Of a DNA stretch of 64,000 bases, positions 1 through 8,178 are shown piece by piece. The notes under the pieces are model-generated. The model saw nothing but the letters and a program-made list of their open reading frames with translations, was not told the origin of the DNA and did not search any database. The position numbers were made by a program, and so were the translations under genes. Each line of letters starts with the position of its first letter. Position 1 is the first letter of the stretch. Source of the DNA: Kribbella catacumbae DSM 19601 (GTDB lineage Bacteria > Actinomycetota > Actinomycetes > Propionibacteriales > Kribbellaceae); assembly GCF_000372465.1 (NCBI RefSeq), contig NZ_AQUZ01000005.1, positions 1-64,000 on the forward strand. The letters are read 5' to 3'.

Positions 1-362
1 TCTCCGCGATCACCGCGAACGTCGATGCGCCACAGCACACCGCGAAGACCGCCATCGCGAGTACGACCACGAGATTGAACCGCCGCCCACGCCGTTTCCG
101 CTGGTCTGGAACCGATTCCAATGCCCGCATCAAACCCGAGACATCGCGTCGGGCCCGAGCCTCCATCTCCGACGGCTGGTCAAGCACACCCACGAGCAAC
201 GACAATGACGACACGACAGCGGCTCCTTGCGACGCGGCAACGGTGTAGGAACCTGCAGCATCCCAACGGAGCCGCTGTCTCCACGCCCGCGCCACGCACG
301 CCGCCACCTCAAGTCAAAACCGACACGCCAGCCGCGGCCAGATCAACTTTGCAATCGCCCTG
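1..362 (-). mobile_element. ISAs1-type insertion sequence, transposase-proximal end
   Basis: Reading the minus strand, homology to the neighbouring secreted-protein gene stops and an IS-like terminus starts at about 362 with CAGGGCGATTGCAAAGTTGA. Many ISAs1-family elements begin with CAGGG-type terminal repeats. The transposase start lies about 150 bp inside this end. The other terminus and any 8-10 bp target duplication are outside the window, so the exact boundary is inferred. Confidence 0.65.
2..214 (-). CDS. ISAs1-family transposase, N-terminal part (runs off window)
   Basis: The reading frame begins at a GTG (214) preceded by AAGGAG with an 8-nt spacer, and continues past the left edge of the window. 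The visible 71 residues contain a VPDQRKRRGRRFNL segment followed by a hydrophobic helix and a GASTFAVIAE segment. This is the conserved N-terminal domain of ISAs1 / H-repeat-associated transposases (typically D-PR-R-G-R, then a helix, then A-S/F-IAEW). The catalytic DDE domain would lie outside the window. The frame sits just inside the IS end at about 362. Confidence 0.8.
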   Translation of the reverse strand, partial: MSSLSLLVGVLDQPSEMEARARRDVSGLMRALESVPDQRKRRGRRFNLVVVLAMAVFAVCCGASTFAVIAE

Positions 363-712
363 GGGCCATAGCCACATACATAGTTCAGGGCGCAGTACTC
401 CACCGATAAAACGATCGATTGAGCAGAGTTATCCTTCGCCAGTTGGTCTAGTTTCGACGTCAGGCGAGCATCGCTGTCCGCCCCGACTGCCGAGGGAGGT
501 GCATCTGTCACGCGCCCTCGTGTCGCATGCGCGATGGCGTCTCGGAAGGATGGGAAGCACATCGTCCGGGCCGTCTCAACACTGACCACACAGGTATTGC
601 TGGATCCATTTGGCGTGACATTGCCGGTCGAGTCCGCATGCGCCCAACTGACTCCGACATTCAGCTGCGCCAGGCAGCCAAGCGCAATCACAAGCAGCAA
701 TCGGAACCGCAC
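314..712 (-). pseudogene. secreted small protein truncated by IS insertion
   Basis: The start is GTG at 712, with GGAGGGG ending 6 nt upstream. Residues 1-26 form a signal peptide (basic RFR, a hydrophobic core LLLVIALGCLA, AHA cleavage site before DST). The mature part has cysteine pairs and CVVSVETARTMCF and VLSVEYCALNY motifs, resembling small secreted actinomycete proteins of the peptidase-inhibitor / beta-gamma-crystallin-like type. Only about 117 native residues remain. From GYGP onward the last 15 codons are encoded by the IS terminus, so the C-terminal half of the domain is lost. I treat it as disrupted; the family assignment is tentative. Confidence 0.65.
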
Positions 713-1184
713 GATCGTCCCCTCCACCTTGAAGCGATGGGGGCGCTGCAGCCGAAGCGATGGTCGACAAGTTCCCCCTCGAAACCCCGCCCCGATCGAA
801 ACATTCCTCCCTGGCCGATCAGTAGTCAAGGGGTCGCAGTCAGCTTCCTGACTGAGTTAGCGGATGCACAGGACGAGTCGTGCTCGGGGCGTCCTGCCCC
901 TCGCCTAGAAGCCGGAACACGAGGACGAGCGCGGAATCAGCGAGAGCTTCAGATTGCCACCGGCTCACGGATCAGACCGGCGCCGGTCGTGGGTTGTTCG
1001 ACCACAGACGAGCCGCCCGGCGGGGGGTGGGGGGCCGGGCGGCACCATCCTGACTGTGCCCCCCGCGGATGAGAGCAGGATGAGATGGAGATGAGAACCA
1101 CGCGACCAAGTGCGGGCCGGTGGGGTTAGAGGGTTCTCACGCTGCCCTCATGCACAGATCACTGGGCATGGAGACACTCATTTG
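713..1184. other. intergenic region, no gene recognised
   Basis: No frame here has convincing coding character or a ribosome binding site. It contains the upstream region of the minus-strand secreted-protein gene and of the plus-strand ATP-grasp gene. A run of six G followed about 30 nt later by six C (about 1030-1067) could form a weak hairpin. Confidence 0.5.
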
Positions 1185-1970
1185 GTGGCACACAGCGTGG
1201 TGATCGTGGAGGGGCGCCGGCACGGCGCGGCGTCGATTGTGCCTGCGGTGATCGCGCGGCTTGAGCGCCAGGGGATATCGGCCCGCATCCATACGGCGGA
1301 CGATGGGCGCCGGCTTTCCGGCCCGCTGACCGACGCCGACGTGGTGGGGCTTCGCCATCTCTCGACCTGGCAGCTGGCCGCGCTCGGACAGCGCCAAGCC
1401 GGCCCCGTTCGCTTCTGCAACTCGGTCGCCTCAACGGCTGCCGTTCGTGACAAGGAGCTCGCGTGTTCGCTCCTCGCCGCGGCTGGTCTGCCGTTGCCAC
1501 TGACGATGACTGCCCGAACGTGGGCCGAGGTCCGTTCATTCGCAGGATCGGCCATCGTGGTGAAGTCGACGGAGGGGAGTGGTGGCCGGGATGTGCTGCT
1601 GTTACCCGACGGACGCCCGCCAGCCATCGCGCCATTTCCTGGGCCGTATCTGGTGCAGGAGTTCGTGTCTGGCAACGGTGTCGACTACAAGCTGTACGTC
1701 GTGGGGAGCCGGGTCGCTGGGGTCTTGCGCCGGTGGCCTGCCATGGCCTTACAGGACAAGCTAGGCACACCGTTCGCTCCGTCCGCAGAGCAGCGGCAGA
1801 TCGCCTTGGTAGTGGGCGAAGCGCTTGGTCTGGAGCTGTTCGGGGTCGACATCCTGATGGAAACAGGCCCGGTCGTGGTCGATGTGAATGCGTTTCCGGG
1901 CTTCAAGGGTGTGACGTCGGCGCCGGCGTGGATCGCCGACTACCTCGCGACGCTGGCCCGAGGTCGCTGA
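1185..1970 (+). CDS. ATP-grasp enzyme 1 (ITPK/RimK-like)
   Basis: This 261-residue single-domain ATP-grasp protein is the first of three paralogues in the locus. It has a pre-ATP-grasp N-terminus, the lid/ATP lysine in VVKSTEGSGG (about residue 127), the adenine-contacting VQEF, a VDYKLYVVG strand, and a C-terminal metal/ATP motif VDVNAFPGFKGV (D233, N235). The DVNAFPG form is closer to inositol tris/tetrakisphosphate kinases (INAFPGYEGV type) than to RimK (NSSPGLEG type). A GGAG at 1170 favours a TTG (1182) or GTG (1185) start; the frame is open to an ATG at 1110 but homology starts near VVIVEG. The gene is 149 nt upstream of the coupled operon and probably cotranscribed. The substrate (peptide, amino acid or polyol phosphate) is unknown. 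Confidence 0.8.
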   Translation: MAHSVVIVEGRRHGAASIVPAVIARLERQGISARIHTADDGRRLSGPLTDADVVGLRHLSTWQLAALGQRQAGPVRFCNSVASTAAVRDKELACSLLAAAGLPLPLTMTARTWAEVRSFAGSAIVVKSTEGSGGRDVLLLPDGRPPAIAPFPGPYLVQEFVSGNGVDYKLYVVGSRVAGVLRRWPAMALQDKLGTPFAPSAEQRQIALVVGEALGLELFGVDILMETGPVVVDVNAFPGFKGVTSAPAWIADYLATLARGR

Positions 1971-2119
1971 GCGGGCAATCGGGCAGTACTGGAAGGCTGT
2001 GCGTTGATGCTTTGCGGTGATGATGAGAAGGCGCTCACCGACCACTCATCGAATCCTCATGTTCGGGGAGCAACCTCTGAGCCAATTGGTGTTCATCGGT
2101 TGTCGACCAGAGGTGTGAG

Positions 2120-2494
2120 ATGGCCAGAATCCTCGTTGTCGAAGACGAACCGCGAATTGCTGCTCTGGTAGCCAAGGCGGTACGACGCGCGGGGCACTCC
2201 GTCGTGGTCGCGGAAGATGGTGAGGTCGGGCTCTTCCTGGCGGCGGAAGACGACGCCGATCTCGTCATCCTCGATCTCGGGTTGCCGGCGCGGTCGGGCA
2301 TCGACGTCCTCAGTGCCCTGTCCATGACCCGGCCGTTTCTGCCGGTAGTGATTCTCACCGGCCAGGACGAGCCCCAGTGCAGATCAATCTGCCTGGCGGG
2401 TGGTGCAGCGGCGTTCGTGGTGAAGCCGTTCTCCGTTGCGGCACTGTGCGATCTGGTGGGGAATGTGCTCAGCGACAGGATCGCGGTCCGATGA
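2120..2494 (+). CDS. stand-alone response-regulator receiver domain
   Basis: This is a 124-residue CheY-like receiver with no output domain. The acidic pair E8/D9, phospho-acceptor D52 (ILDLGLP), switch residue T80 (VVILTG) and K102 (VVKPF) are all present, so it should be phosphorylatable. No histidine kinase or HTH is encoded nearby. Its TGA overlaps the ATG of the next ATP-grasp gene (ATGA), so it is translated with the enzymes. That suggests it regulates the pathway by protein-protein contact or phosphorylation, but this role is inferred only from position. Confidence 0.88.
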   Translation: MARILVVEDEPRIAALVAKAVRRAGHSVVVAEDGEVGLFLAAEDDADLVILDLGLPARSGIDVLSALSMTRPFLPVVILTGQDEPQCRSICLAGGAAAFVVKPFSVAALCDLVGNVLSDRIAVR

Positions 2495-3312
2495 CCGGCA
2501 CGTGGATTCTGACGGACTCACGCTATCTGCGGCAGCGGATGCCGACCGCTCTGGTGGGGGCGCTTGACCGGGCCGGTGTGGAGGCGACGGTGGTGTGTGC
2601 CGACCGGCTGCTCAGCGAGGTCGGTCGAGATGACGTTTTCGCTCCTGCCCCAGGGGATCTGGTGGTACCCCGTACCCGTAACCCGATGGCATTGTCGATG
2701 CTGTGCCGCGCCGAGCTGGCGGGCGCACGGTCCTGCAACAGTTGCGATGCGGTCACCTCGGTCCGCGACAAGCCCCGCGCCGCTTTGGCACTAGCCCGGC
2801 GGGGCGTCCCAACCCCCCGCACTTTCCTCGCCGACCACCCTGCCGCCTTGCGCGATCTCCCCGGCGGAGCGTGGCCATTGCTGCTCAAGCCGTCGCTGGG
2901 CAACAACGGTGAAGGCATTGTGCTGGTGGACTCACCCGCTGCCCTGGACAGATTGGCGTGGCCCGACGACATCGTTCTGGCTCAGCAGTATGTCGAGGTC
3001 GCCGGTGTCGATCTCAAGCTGTATGGCTGCGGCGACGCGCTGTGGGCGGTCAGGCGCCGCTCGCCGCTTGGCCGCCCAGATGGCCCGGACATACCGGTTC
3101 CGGCGCCGGTTACCGATCTCTTGCGCGATCTTGCCTACGCGTGTCGGGACACCTTCGGCCTGGAGTTGTATGGCATCGACGTGCTGCCGTCGCAGCGAGG
3201 TCCGCTCGTTGTGGACGTCAACGATTTCCCGAACTACACCGGGATCGGCGAGGCCCCGGATGCGCTCGCGGATCTGGTCAGAGCACGGTTGACCGAGACG
3301 GTCGGGGCATGA
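2491..3312 (+). CDS. ATP-grasp enzyme 2 (ITPK/RimK-like)
   Basis: This 273-residue paralogue of the protein at 1185 starts at an ATG overlapping the receiver stop codon. Motifs in order are SCNSCDAV and VRDK (about 81-94), LLLKPSLGNNGEG with the ATP lysine K133, LAQQYV, VDLKLYGCG (about 173-181), LYGID (D230) and VDVNDFPNYTGI (D242, N244). The DVN-FPNY motif is again ITPK-like. It shares only general architecture with its two neighbours, so the three copies have probably diverged to act on different substrates or successive steps. It is translationally coupled on both sides. Confidence 0.82.
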   Translation: MTGTWILTDSRYLRQRMPTALVGALDRAGVEATVVCADRLLSEVGRDDVFAPAPGDLVVPRTRNPMALSMLCRAELAGARSCNSCDAVTSVRDKPRAALALARRGVPTPRTFLADHPAALRDLPGGAWPLLLKPSLGNNGEGIVLVDSPAALDRLAWPDDIVLAQQYVEVAGVDLKLYGCGDALWAVRRRSPLGRPDGPDIPVPAPVTDLLRDLAYACRDTFGLELYGIDVLPSQRGPLVVDVNDFPNYTGIGEAPDALADLVRARLTETVGA

Positions 3313-4553
3313 ATCAGCAGTCCCGGCTGCGGGTGGTGATCCTGGGTGCCGGCCGGATCGGCTGCGGATATCTGGCGCCGTTGCTCCTGGAGGCAGGCCA
3401 TCATGTGGTCCTGGGCTGCCGCACTACCCAGACGGCGGCCCGGATCCGCGACGCAGGGGATTGGTCGGTGCGGGTGACCGGGCCCAGTGGAGGCGCCCGC
3501 AGCGTGTATGGTGCCGAAGCCGTCGCCGTTGGTGATGCCGAGTTCGACGACGCGGTAGCGGCAGCAGACTTGATCATGACCAGCGTCGGGGTCGGCAATG
3601 TCGCCGACGCGAGTCGGGCTCTGGTCCGCGGACTTTCCCATCGACGCGGGCCAGGTGTCGACATCTGGGCAGTGGAGAACGGCGACTGCGCCGGGCGAAT
3701 ACGTGACGCGATCGATCGCGCGGCAGCCGAATCCGGCGTCACGTTGCCACCGATTGGTGTTGCCGGTGCGGTGGCGACGGTGGCCGTCGGCCGCGGTTCG
3801 TGGCGGGGCGCAGTACGGCCGGAATTCGTCGGCGACGCCGCACGCACAATGGTGGTCGACGCCGTAGGCCTGCAACGAGAACCACCAGACCTTCCAGGCG
3901 TCCGGTCGACTAGGCACTACCAGGCTCGACTGCGGGAGAAGCTGTACGTGTTCAACGCGGGCCACGCGATGACTGCCTACCTCGGCTGGTTGCGCCGGCA
4001 CAGCACGATCGCCGACGCCATCCGGGACCCGTTCGTCCGACCGCTCGTGGCGGGAGCTCTGCTCGAAGCGCGCCGTGCCGTCCTCGCCGCACATCCGTCG
4101 CTGCAGGCCGGGCCGGCGAGCGGGGACGACGCTGTCCATGGCCCGGTGGCGGAGGCGCTGGCGCGGTTCGGTGATGTCGAGCTGGCAGACCCGATCCAAC
4201 GGGTCGCCCGCCAACCGATCCGCAAGCTAGCACCGTCCGACCGGCTCCTCGGGCCGGTCGCGTTGCTGCGCCGCAACCAGGCGCTCGTTCCGGCGCACTT
4301 CGCTCTCGGTGTAGCGGCCGCGCTCCTGTACGGATTCGATGACGCGGACGTGCTCGCAACCGACGATCAGGCTCGCCGGCTCCGGGGGATGCTGGAAAGT
4401 CACGGTGTCGACTCGGTGCTGACCGACGTCTGCGGCCTGCGCCCCGGGGACACATTCGCAGCGGCAGTAGCGCAGCGCTACAGGGGCTTCGTGTTCCTCG
4501 ATGACGGTGTGCGTTTCCCGCCGGCTGCGCCGGAAGAGACCCAGACCACATGA
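3309..4553 (+). CDS. mannitol-1-phosphate 5-dehydrogenase-like polyol dehydrogenase
   Basis: This 414-residue protein has an N-terminal Rossmann fold (VVILGAGRIGCG, residues 9-20) and a C-terminal helical domain. The catalytic pattern of polyol-specific long-chain dehydrogenases, K-x4-N-x2-H, is intact at K211, N216 and H219 (KLYVFNAGH), followed by AYLGWL as in MtlD. This predicts NAD(P)-dependent interconversion of a ketose (phosphate) and a polyol (phosphate). The ATG overlaps the upstream stop (ATGA), as does its stop with the next gene. No PTS or other mannitol gene is adjacent, so a biosynthetic role in this operon is more likely than mannitol catabolism; the substrate is unproven. Confidence 0.78.
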   Translation: MNQQSRLRVVILGAGRIGCGYLAPLLLEAGHHVVLGCRTTQTAARIRDAGDWSVRVTGPSGGARSVYGAEAVAVGDAEFDDAVAAADLIMTSVGVGNVADASRALVRGLSHRRGPGVDIWAVENGDCAGRIRDAIDRAAAESGVTLPPIGVAGAVATVAVGRGSWRGAVRPEFVGDAARTMVVDAVGLQREPPDLPGVRSTRHYQARLREKLYVFNAGHAMTAYLGWLRRHSTIADAIRDPFVRPLVAGALLEARRAVLAAHPSLQAGPASGDDAVHGPVAEALARFGDVELADPIQRVARQPIRKLAPSDRLLGPVALLRRNQALVPAHFALGVAAALLYGFDDADVLATDDQARRLRGMLESHGVDSVLTDVCGLRPGDTFAAAVAQRYRGFVFLDDGVRFPPAAPEETQTT

Positions 4554-5347
4554 CCCCGCGCCGGGTCTGTGTCCTGGTCGAGGCGCTCAGCGCCCCGGGC
4601 CGTAACCCGCTGCTTGCGACGCTCGCCGGACAACTCGCCTTACGCCAGGTCGTGATGGCCGTGTTCGACGCCACCGCGCCCTGGTCACCATCGGACCTAC
4701 CGGACGCGGACCTGTACCTGATCAAGGGAGACGACCCGGCAGTGCTCGCCGCCGCCGGCTGCCTCACCGACCGTGGTGCGCCATGCCTCAACGACCTGGA
4801 GGCGACGCTGCGAGCAGCGGACAAGGCTCGGATCGTGGCCCTTCTTCAGCAAGCCGGGCTACCGGTCCCCTGCACCGTCGTCGCCGCCAACGCCGACGCC
4901 GTGGCCTCCATCCTCGACCGGGCTGGCGTCCCGGCATTCGTGAAGCCATTGCGCGGCGCGCACGGCACCGGCGCCGTCGCCCTAAGGCCCGGGCAGCGAC
5001 CTGACGGCGACGGCCCCTGGCTGATCCAGGAACTCGTCCCCTCCGACAGCATGGACGTCAAGGTGTACGGCGTGGGGCCACGAACGGCGCTGCGCCGGAT
5101 GCGGGTCGAGCCGGGAAAGGTCGACGGCGTCCGCTCACCTGTTTTCGAGCCTGACCCGTATATCGCCCGCATCGCCATCGCGGCCGCCGACACCTGCGGC
5201 CTGATCTGCTGGGGCGCCGACATCCTGCTCGGCCCCGACGGCCCAGTTCTCGTAGACGTCAACGCGTTTCCCGGGTACCGCAGCGTGCCGGCCGCCGCAG
5301 CCTGGGTCGCGGACGCGGTGATCCAAGCACTCGCGGCGGACCGATGA
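4550..5347 (+). CDS. ATP-grasp enzyme 3 (ITPK/RimK-like)
   Basis: This is the third ATP-grasp paralogue, 265 residues, starting at an ATG overlapping the dehydrogenase stop. Visible elements are DKAR (about 91-94), FVKPLRGAHGTGAV (ATP lysine K132), WLIQELV, MDVKVYGVG, GADILL (D224) and VDVNAFPGYRSV (D236, N238). FPGY is the form seen in ITPK kinases. The insert between the central strand and the last motif is short, as in single-domain bacterial ATP-grasps. Its stop overlaps the ATG of the transporter gene. Confidence 0.82.
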   Translation: MTPRRVCVLVEALSAPGRNPLLATLAGQLALRQVVMAVFDATAPWSPSDLPDADLYLIKGDDPAVLAAAGCLTDRGAPCLNDLEATLRAADKARIVALLQQAGLPVPCTVVAANADAVASILDRAGVPAFVKPLRGAHGTGAVALRPGQRPDGDGPWLIQELVPSDSMDVKVYGVGPRTALRRMRVEPGKVDGVRSPVFEPDPYIARIAIAAADTCGLICWGADILLGPDGPVLVDVNAFPGYRSVPAAAAWVADAVIQALAADR

Positions 5348-6717
5348 AAGCCCGCCCGGTCTGGGCGGTCACCGTCGAGGGCTTCACCACCCGGCTCGGG
5401 TTCGGCATGGTGACCTTCGCCCTGCCCCTGTACGCGTTGCAGCTCGGGATGTCGCTGGTCGAGATCGGTCTCCTCATCGGCGCGAAGGCCTTCATCGAAC
5501 CTGCGGTCAAACCGCTGATGGGCGCCGCCGTCGACCGGTGGGGCGCGCGCCGCGGCTACCTCACAGCCGTCACCATCAGGCTGGCGGCGTCCATACTGCT
5601 CCTCGGCGCAAGCACCCCCGCCCTGTTGTACGGCGTACGCCTCATCCAGGGCGCGGCCTCCGCCGCCCGCGACCCAGCTTCGATGAACGTGGTCGCAGCT
5701 AGTACGACCCGCAGGCTCGGAACGACCTTCTCGTTGACGATCGGCGCCAAGGACCTTGGCAATGTCGCAGCCGGCGCCACGGGCGGTGCTGTTCTGGCCG
5801 TCACTGGTGGCAATTTCACGGTGCTGTGGACGATCGTTGCAGTGCTCGCAGTGCTCCCGGTCGTCGTCGTGTGGCTCTGGGTCCCTGCTGATTCGCCAGT
5901 GTCCAGTACTGCTGCGCAGCCGGTGCACGAAACTGTCGAGGCCGAGCCGCCCCAGCCGCCGGCGCGAGGGGTACTGCGTGATCGGCGGTTGCGGCTGTTG
6001 TGCGTGCTGGGACTGCTGACCGGAATGACCGCACACATGACTCACGGCATGTTCCAGGTCCTTGCCGCCGAGGTCGCTGGTCTCAGCGTCGCGCAGATCG
6101 GGCTGATCTACTCGTTCTCATTCGTCGTACTGCTCGTAGTCGGGCCGCTGGCCGGATGGAGCGCGGATCGCTTCGGCACCGACGCCCTGGCGGGCGCACG
6201 CGGCGTGGCCAACGCGGTCTCCTCCTTGACGTATCTGGTCTTTCCATCCTTCGGCGGGATCCTGGGGGGCCGGATCGTCGACGATGCCGGCAAGGCGGCA
6301 TTCCGGCCCACCTGGGGGACGATGCTCGCGCAGGCCGCCAGACGCTCCGGCCCACGCCGAGGCAGGGTAGTCGCGACGCTCGACACCGCTCTGTCGTTCG
6401 GCGAGGCATTGGGCCCCCTCCTCGCCGCTCTGCTGTGGGATCTCTGGGGACTCGCAACGTTCCTGCTGGTCCGCGCTGCACTCGGCATCGCGACCGAACT
6501 ACTCGTCACCCGCAGGCTGCGGTCGCAGAAGCGAGGACGCCGAAGGACGGCCAGAATCGCGACTCCGGTCCTGGCGATCGCGGCGACCGCTGGACTAGCC
6601 GTCGCAATCTTGCTTTGGGCGAAGTCGTCACCACCCGATCTCGGGGATCCGCTCATCCTGCCCCCTCCGAACTCACCCCTCACCGTCAACATCGAGGTCA
6701 CACCGCCTCAGAAGTGA
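5344..6717 (+). CDS. MFS transporter, probable exporter of the operon product
   Basis: This 457-residue protein has about twelve membrane segments in two halves joined by a hydrophilic loop (about residues 180-220), with the MFS loop motif as DRWGARRGY near residue 60 and a second copy as GWSADRFG. After the normal MFS end (RRLRSQKRGRRR) there is an additional hydrophobic segment (VLAIAATAGLAVAILLWA) and a proline-rich tail, an unusual extension. It is the last gene of the coupled set, consistent with export of a molecule made by the upstream enzymes. Import cannot be excluded. Confidence 0.82.
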   Translation: MKARPVWAVTVEGFTTRLGFGMVTFALPLYALQLGMSLVEIGLLIGAKAFIEPAVKPLMGAAVDRWGARRGYLTAVTIRLAASILLLGASTPALLYGVRLIQGAASAARDPASMNVVAASTTRRLGTTFSLTIGAKDLGNVAAGATGGAVLAVTGGNFTVLWTIVAVLAVLPVVVVWLWVPADSPVSSTAAQPVHETVEAEPPQPPARGVLRDRRLRLLCVLGLLTGMTAHMTHGMFQVLAAEVAGLSVAQIGLIYSFSFVVLLVVGPLAGWSADRFGTDALAGARGVANAVSSLTYLVFPSFGGILGGRIVDDAGKAAFRPTWGTMLAQAARRSGPRRGRVVATLDTALSFGEALGPLLAALLWDLWGLATFLLVRAALGIATELLVTRRLRSQKRGRRRTARIATPVLAIAATAGLAVAILLWAKSSPPDLGDPLILPPPNSPLTVNIEVTPPQK

Positions 6718-6739
6718 ATCCGCACGGGCCCCGGGGCAG

Positions 6740-7573
6740 TCATTGGCCGGCTTCGGTGGCGATGGTGTCGGGGTCGAGGATGGTGATCTTGCCGCGGCCG
6801 AGGCGGAGCAGGCCGCGGTCGGCGTACTCGCCGAGGACCTTGGTGGTGGTTTCGCGGGAGGTGCCGGTCAGGGCGGCGATCTGTTCGTGGGTGAGGGTCA
6901 GTTGGACGCCTCGGCCCAGTGGTCGTTTCTGCTGCTCGCCGGCGAGGAGACACAAAGTGGCGGCGACCCGCTGGGGGACGCTTTTGAAGACGGTGTCGGA
7001 CAGCCGTCGTTCGAGTTCGGCGACGCGGCGGCCGAGGATTTCGGAGATCCGGGCCGAGATGCGGGGGTCGGACAGCAGGAACTGGCGGACATCGGCGCGG
7101 CTCATTACGCAGACGACAACCTCGTCGAGGGCCTCGGCGAAGTTGTCGTGCATCTGCTGGCCGAGCAGCACCATCTCCCCGAAGACCGTGCCCGGGGTGA
7201 TCAAGGCGGTGGTCAGCGCGCGACCGTCGGAGGAGACCCGGAAGATCCGGACCCTGCCCTTTTTGAGGATGAACAGAGCCTCGACCGGCTGATGCGGCGA
7301 AAACAACAACGCACCGGCCGGATAGGTTTTCATCGGCGCGGCTGCCGCGATGACTTCCATCTCGGTGTCGGTCAGGTCGGCGAAGATGTCGACCTCGGTC
7401 ATGCACCAGATGTCGTCGCTGTTGTTGCCGGGACCGGGGTTGCGGGCGGCTCGTTCCACGTCGGCCCACTCCTCGCGTTGTCCTGGCGCCCAGGGCGGGG
7501 GTGCGCCCCCAGACCGCTGGTCGAGGGCATGCAAGCCCTCGACCAGACAGTACCTCTGGTTCAGGTCGGCCAT
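6740..7573 (-). CDS. Crp/Fnr-family transcriptional regulator
   Basis: This 277-residue regulator starts at an ATG with GAGGTG 4 nt upstream. A roughly 57-residue N-terminal extension containing LNQRYCLVEGLHAL precedes the cyclic-nucleotide-binding-type beta-roll (CMTEVDIFADLTDTEM through PGTVFGEM). A dimerisation helix follows, then an HTH_Crp domain (LTHEQIAALTGTSRETTTK). Cysteines occur at C9 and in the CMTEVDI segment, but I see no four-cysteine Fe-S motif. It ends 22 nt from the convergent MFS gene. It lies next to the thiol-redox genes, so redox or oxygen control is plausible but inferred. Confidence 0.88.
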   Translation of the reverse strand: MADLNQRYCLVEGLHALDQRSGGAPPPWAPGQREEWADVERAARNPGPGNNSDDIWCMTEVDIFADLTDTEMEVIAAAAPMKTYPAGALLFSPHQPVEALFILKKGRVRIFRVSSDGRALTTALITPGTVFGEMVLLGQQMHDNFAEALDEVVVCVMSRADVRQFLLSDPRISARISEILGRRVAELERRLSDTVFKSVPQRVAATLCLLAGEQQKRPLGRGVQLTLTHEQIAALTGTSRETTTKVLGEYADRGLLRLGRGKITILDPDTIATEAGQ

Positions 7574-7614
7574 GACACCTCGTTATCGCTTCGACTCTTC
7601 GCGTCTGGCGTCGC

Positions 7615-8097
7615 TTATGCCTTGGACAGGTGGCTGCGGCCGATGAAGTAGCCGGCGGCGAGCAGGAGGCCGTAGATCAGGTGTCCGGCCAGGCTCCACC
7701 ATTGGTTGGCGCCGACCTCGAAGACCATGGCGTCCATGCCCAGCCAGGCGGGCATGATCCAGAGCGCTCCGACGACCCACCACGCCGCCCCGTACAGCAG
7801 CCCGAGGATCATCGCGGGCCCGCGCTGGGTGAGCCAGCGGGACAGCAGCAGGACGAAGACCGCTCCGAACAGAGCGGAGTTGAACAGGTGGATGAGCCAG
7901 CCGAGGCCGGTCGAGGGATCGGAGATCAGGTCGCCGACCTGTTCGATCATCTGGATGCCGGGCATCATCTTCGGGTCGGCGTCGCGAAGCTGCATGATGA
8001 TGCCCAGCGGGAGCCCGGCGACGACGCCGGCGGCGGCGCCGGTGACCAGGTTCTTGGGGAGTGCTCGCATGCTCGTGGTGGTACCTGCCGAAGACAT
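7615..8097 (-). CDS. integral membrane protein of unknown function
   Basis: This 160-residue protein starts at ATG 8097 with a strong GGAGGAGG site 6 nt upstream. It has four predicted membrane helices (VTGAAAGVVAGLPLGIIM; LFNSALFGAVFVLLLS; ILGLLYGAAWWVVGALWI; LAGHLIYGLLLAAGYFIG). No catalytic motif is recognised. It lies between a Crp/Fnr regulator and the CcdA gene on the same strand. Confidence 0.7.
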   Translation of the reverse strand: MSSAGTTTSMRALPKNLVTGAAAGVVAGLPLGIIMQLRDADPKMMPGIQMIEQVGDLISDPSTGLGWLIHLFNSALFGAVFVLLLSRWLTQRGPAMILGLLYGAAWWVVGALWIMPAWLGMDAMVFEVGANQWWSLAGHLIYGLLLAAGYFIGRSHLSKA

Positions 8098-8178
8098 CAG
8101 AAATCCTCCTCCAACCGCACGAATCCTGCGTCGACCGGGACAGTACGCCTGGCGATCACGTCGCGTCGGTGACCGCGG

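Noticed and set aside
121..585. Plus-strand open frame of 154 codons at the left end
   Set aside because: It is antisense to the transposase and the secreted-protein gene, both of which have ribosome sites and family motifs.
2007..2180. Small ORF (about 57 codons) between the first ATP-grasp gene and the receiver gene, considered as a precursor peptide
   Set aside because: It overlaps the receiver start by about 60 nt, its ribosome site is poorly placed, and it has no leader/core-like composition.
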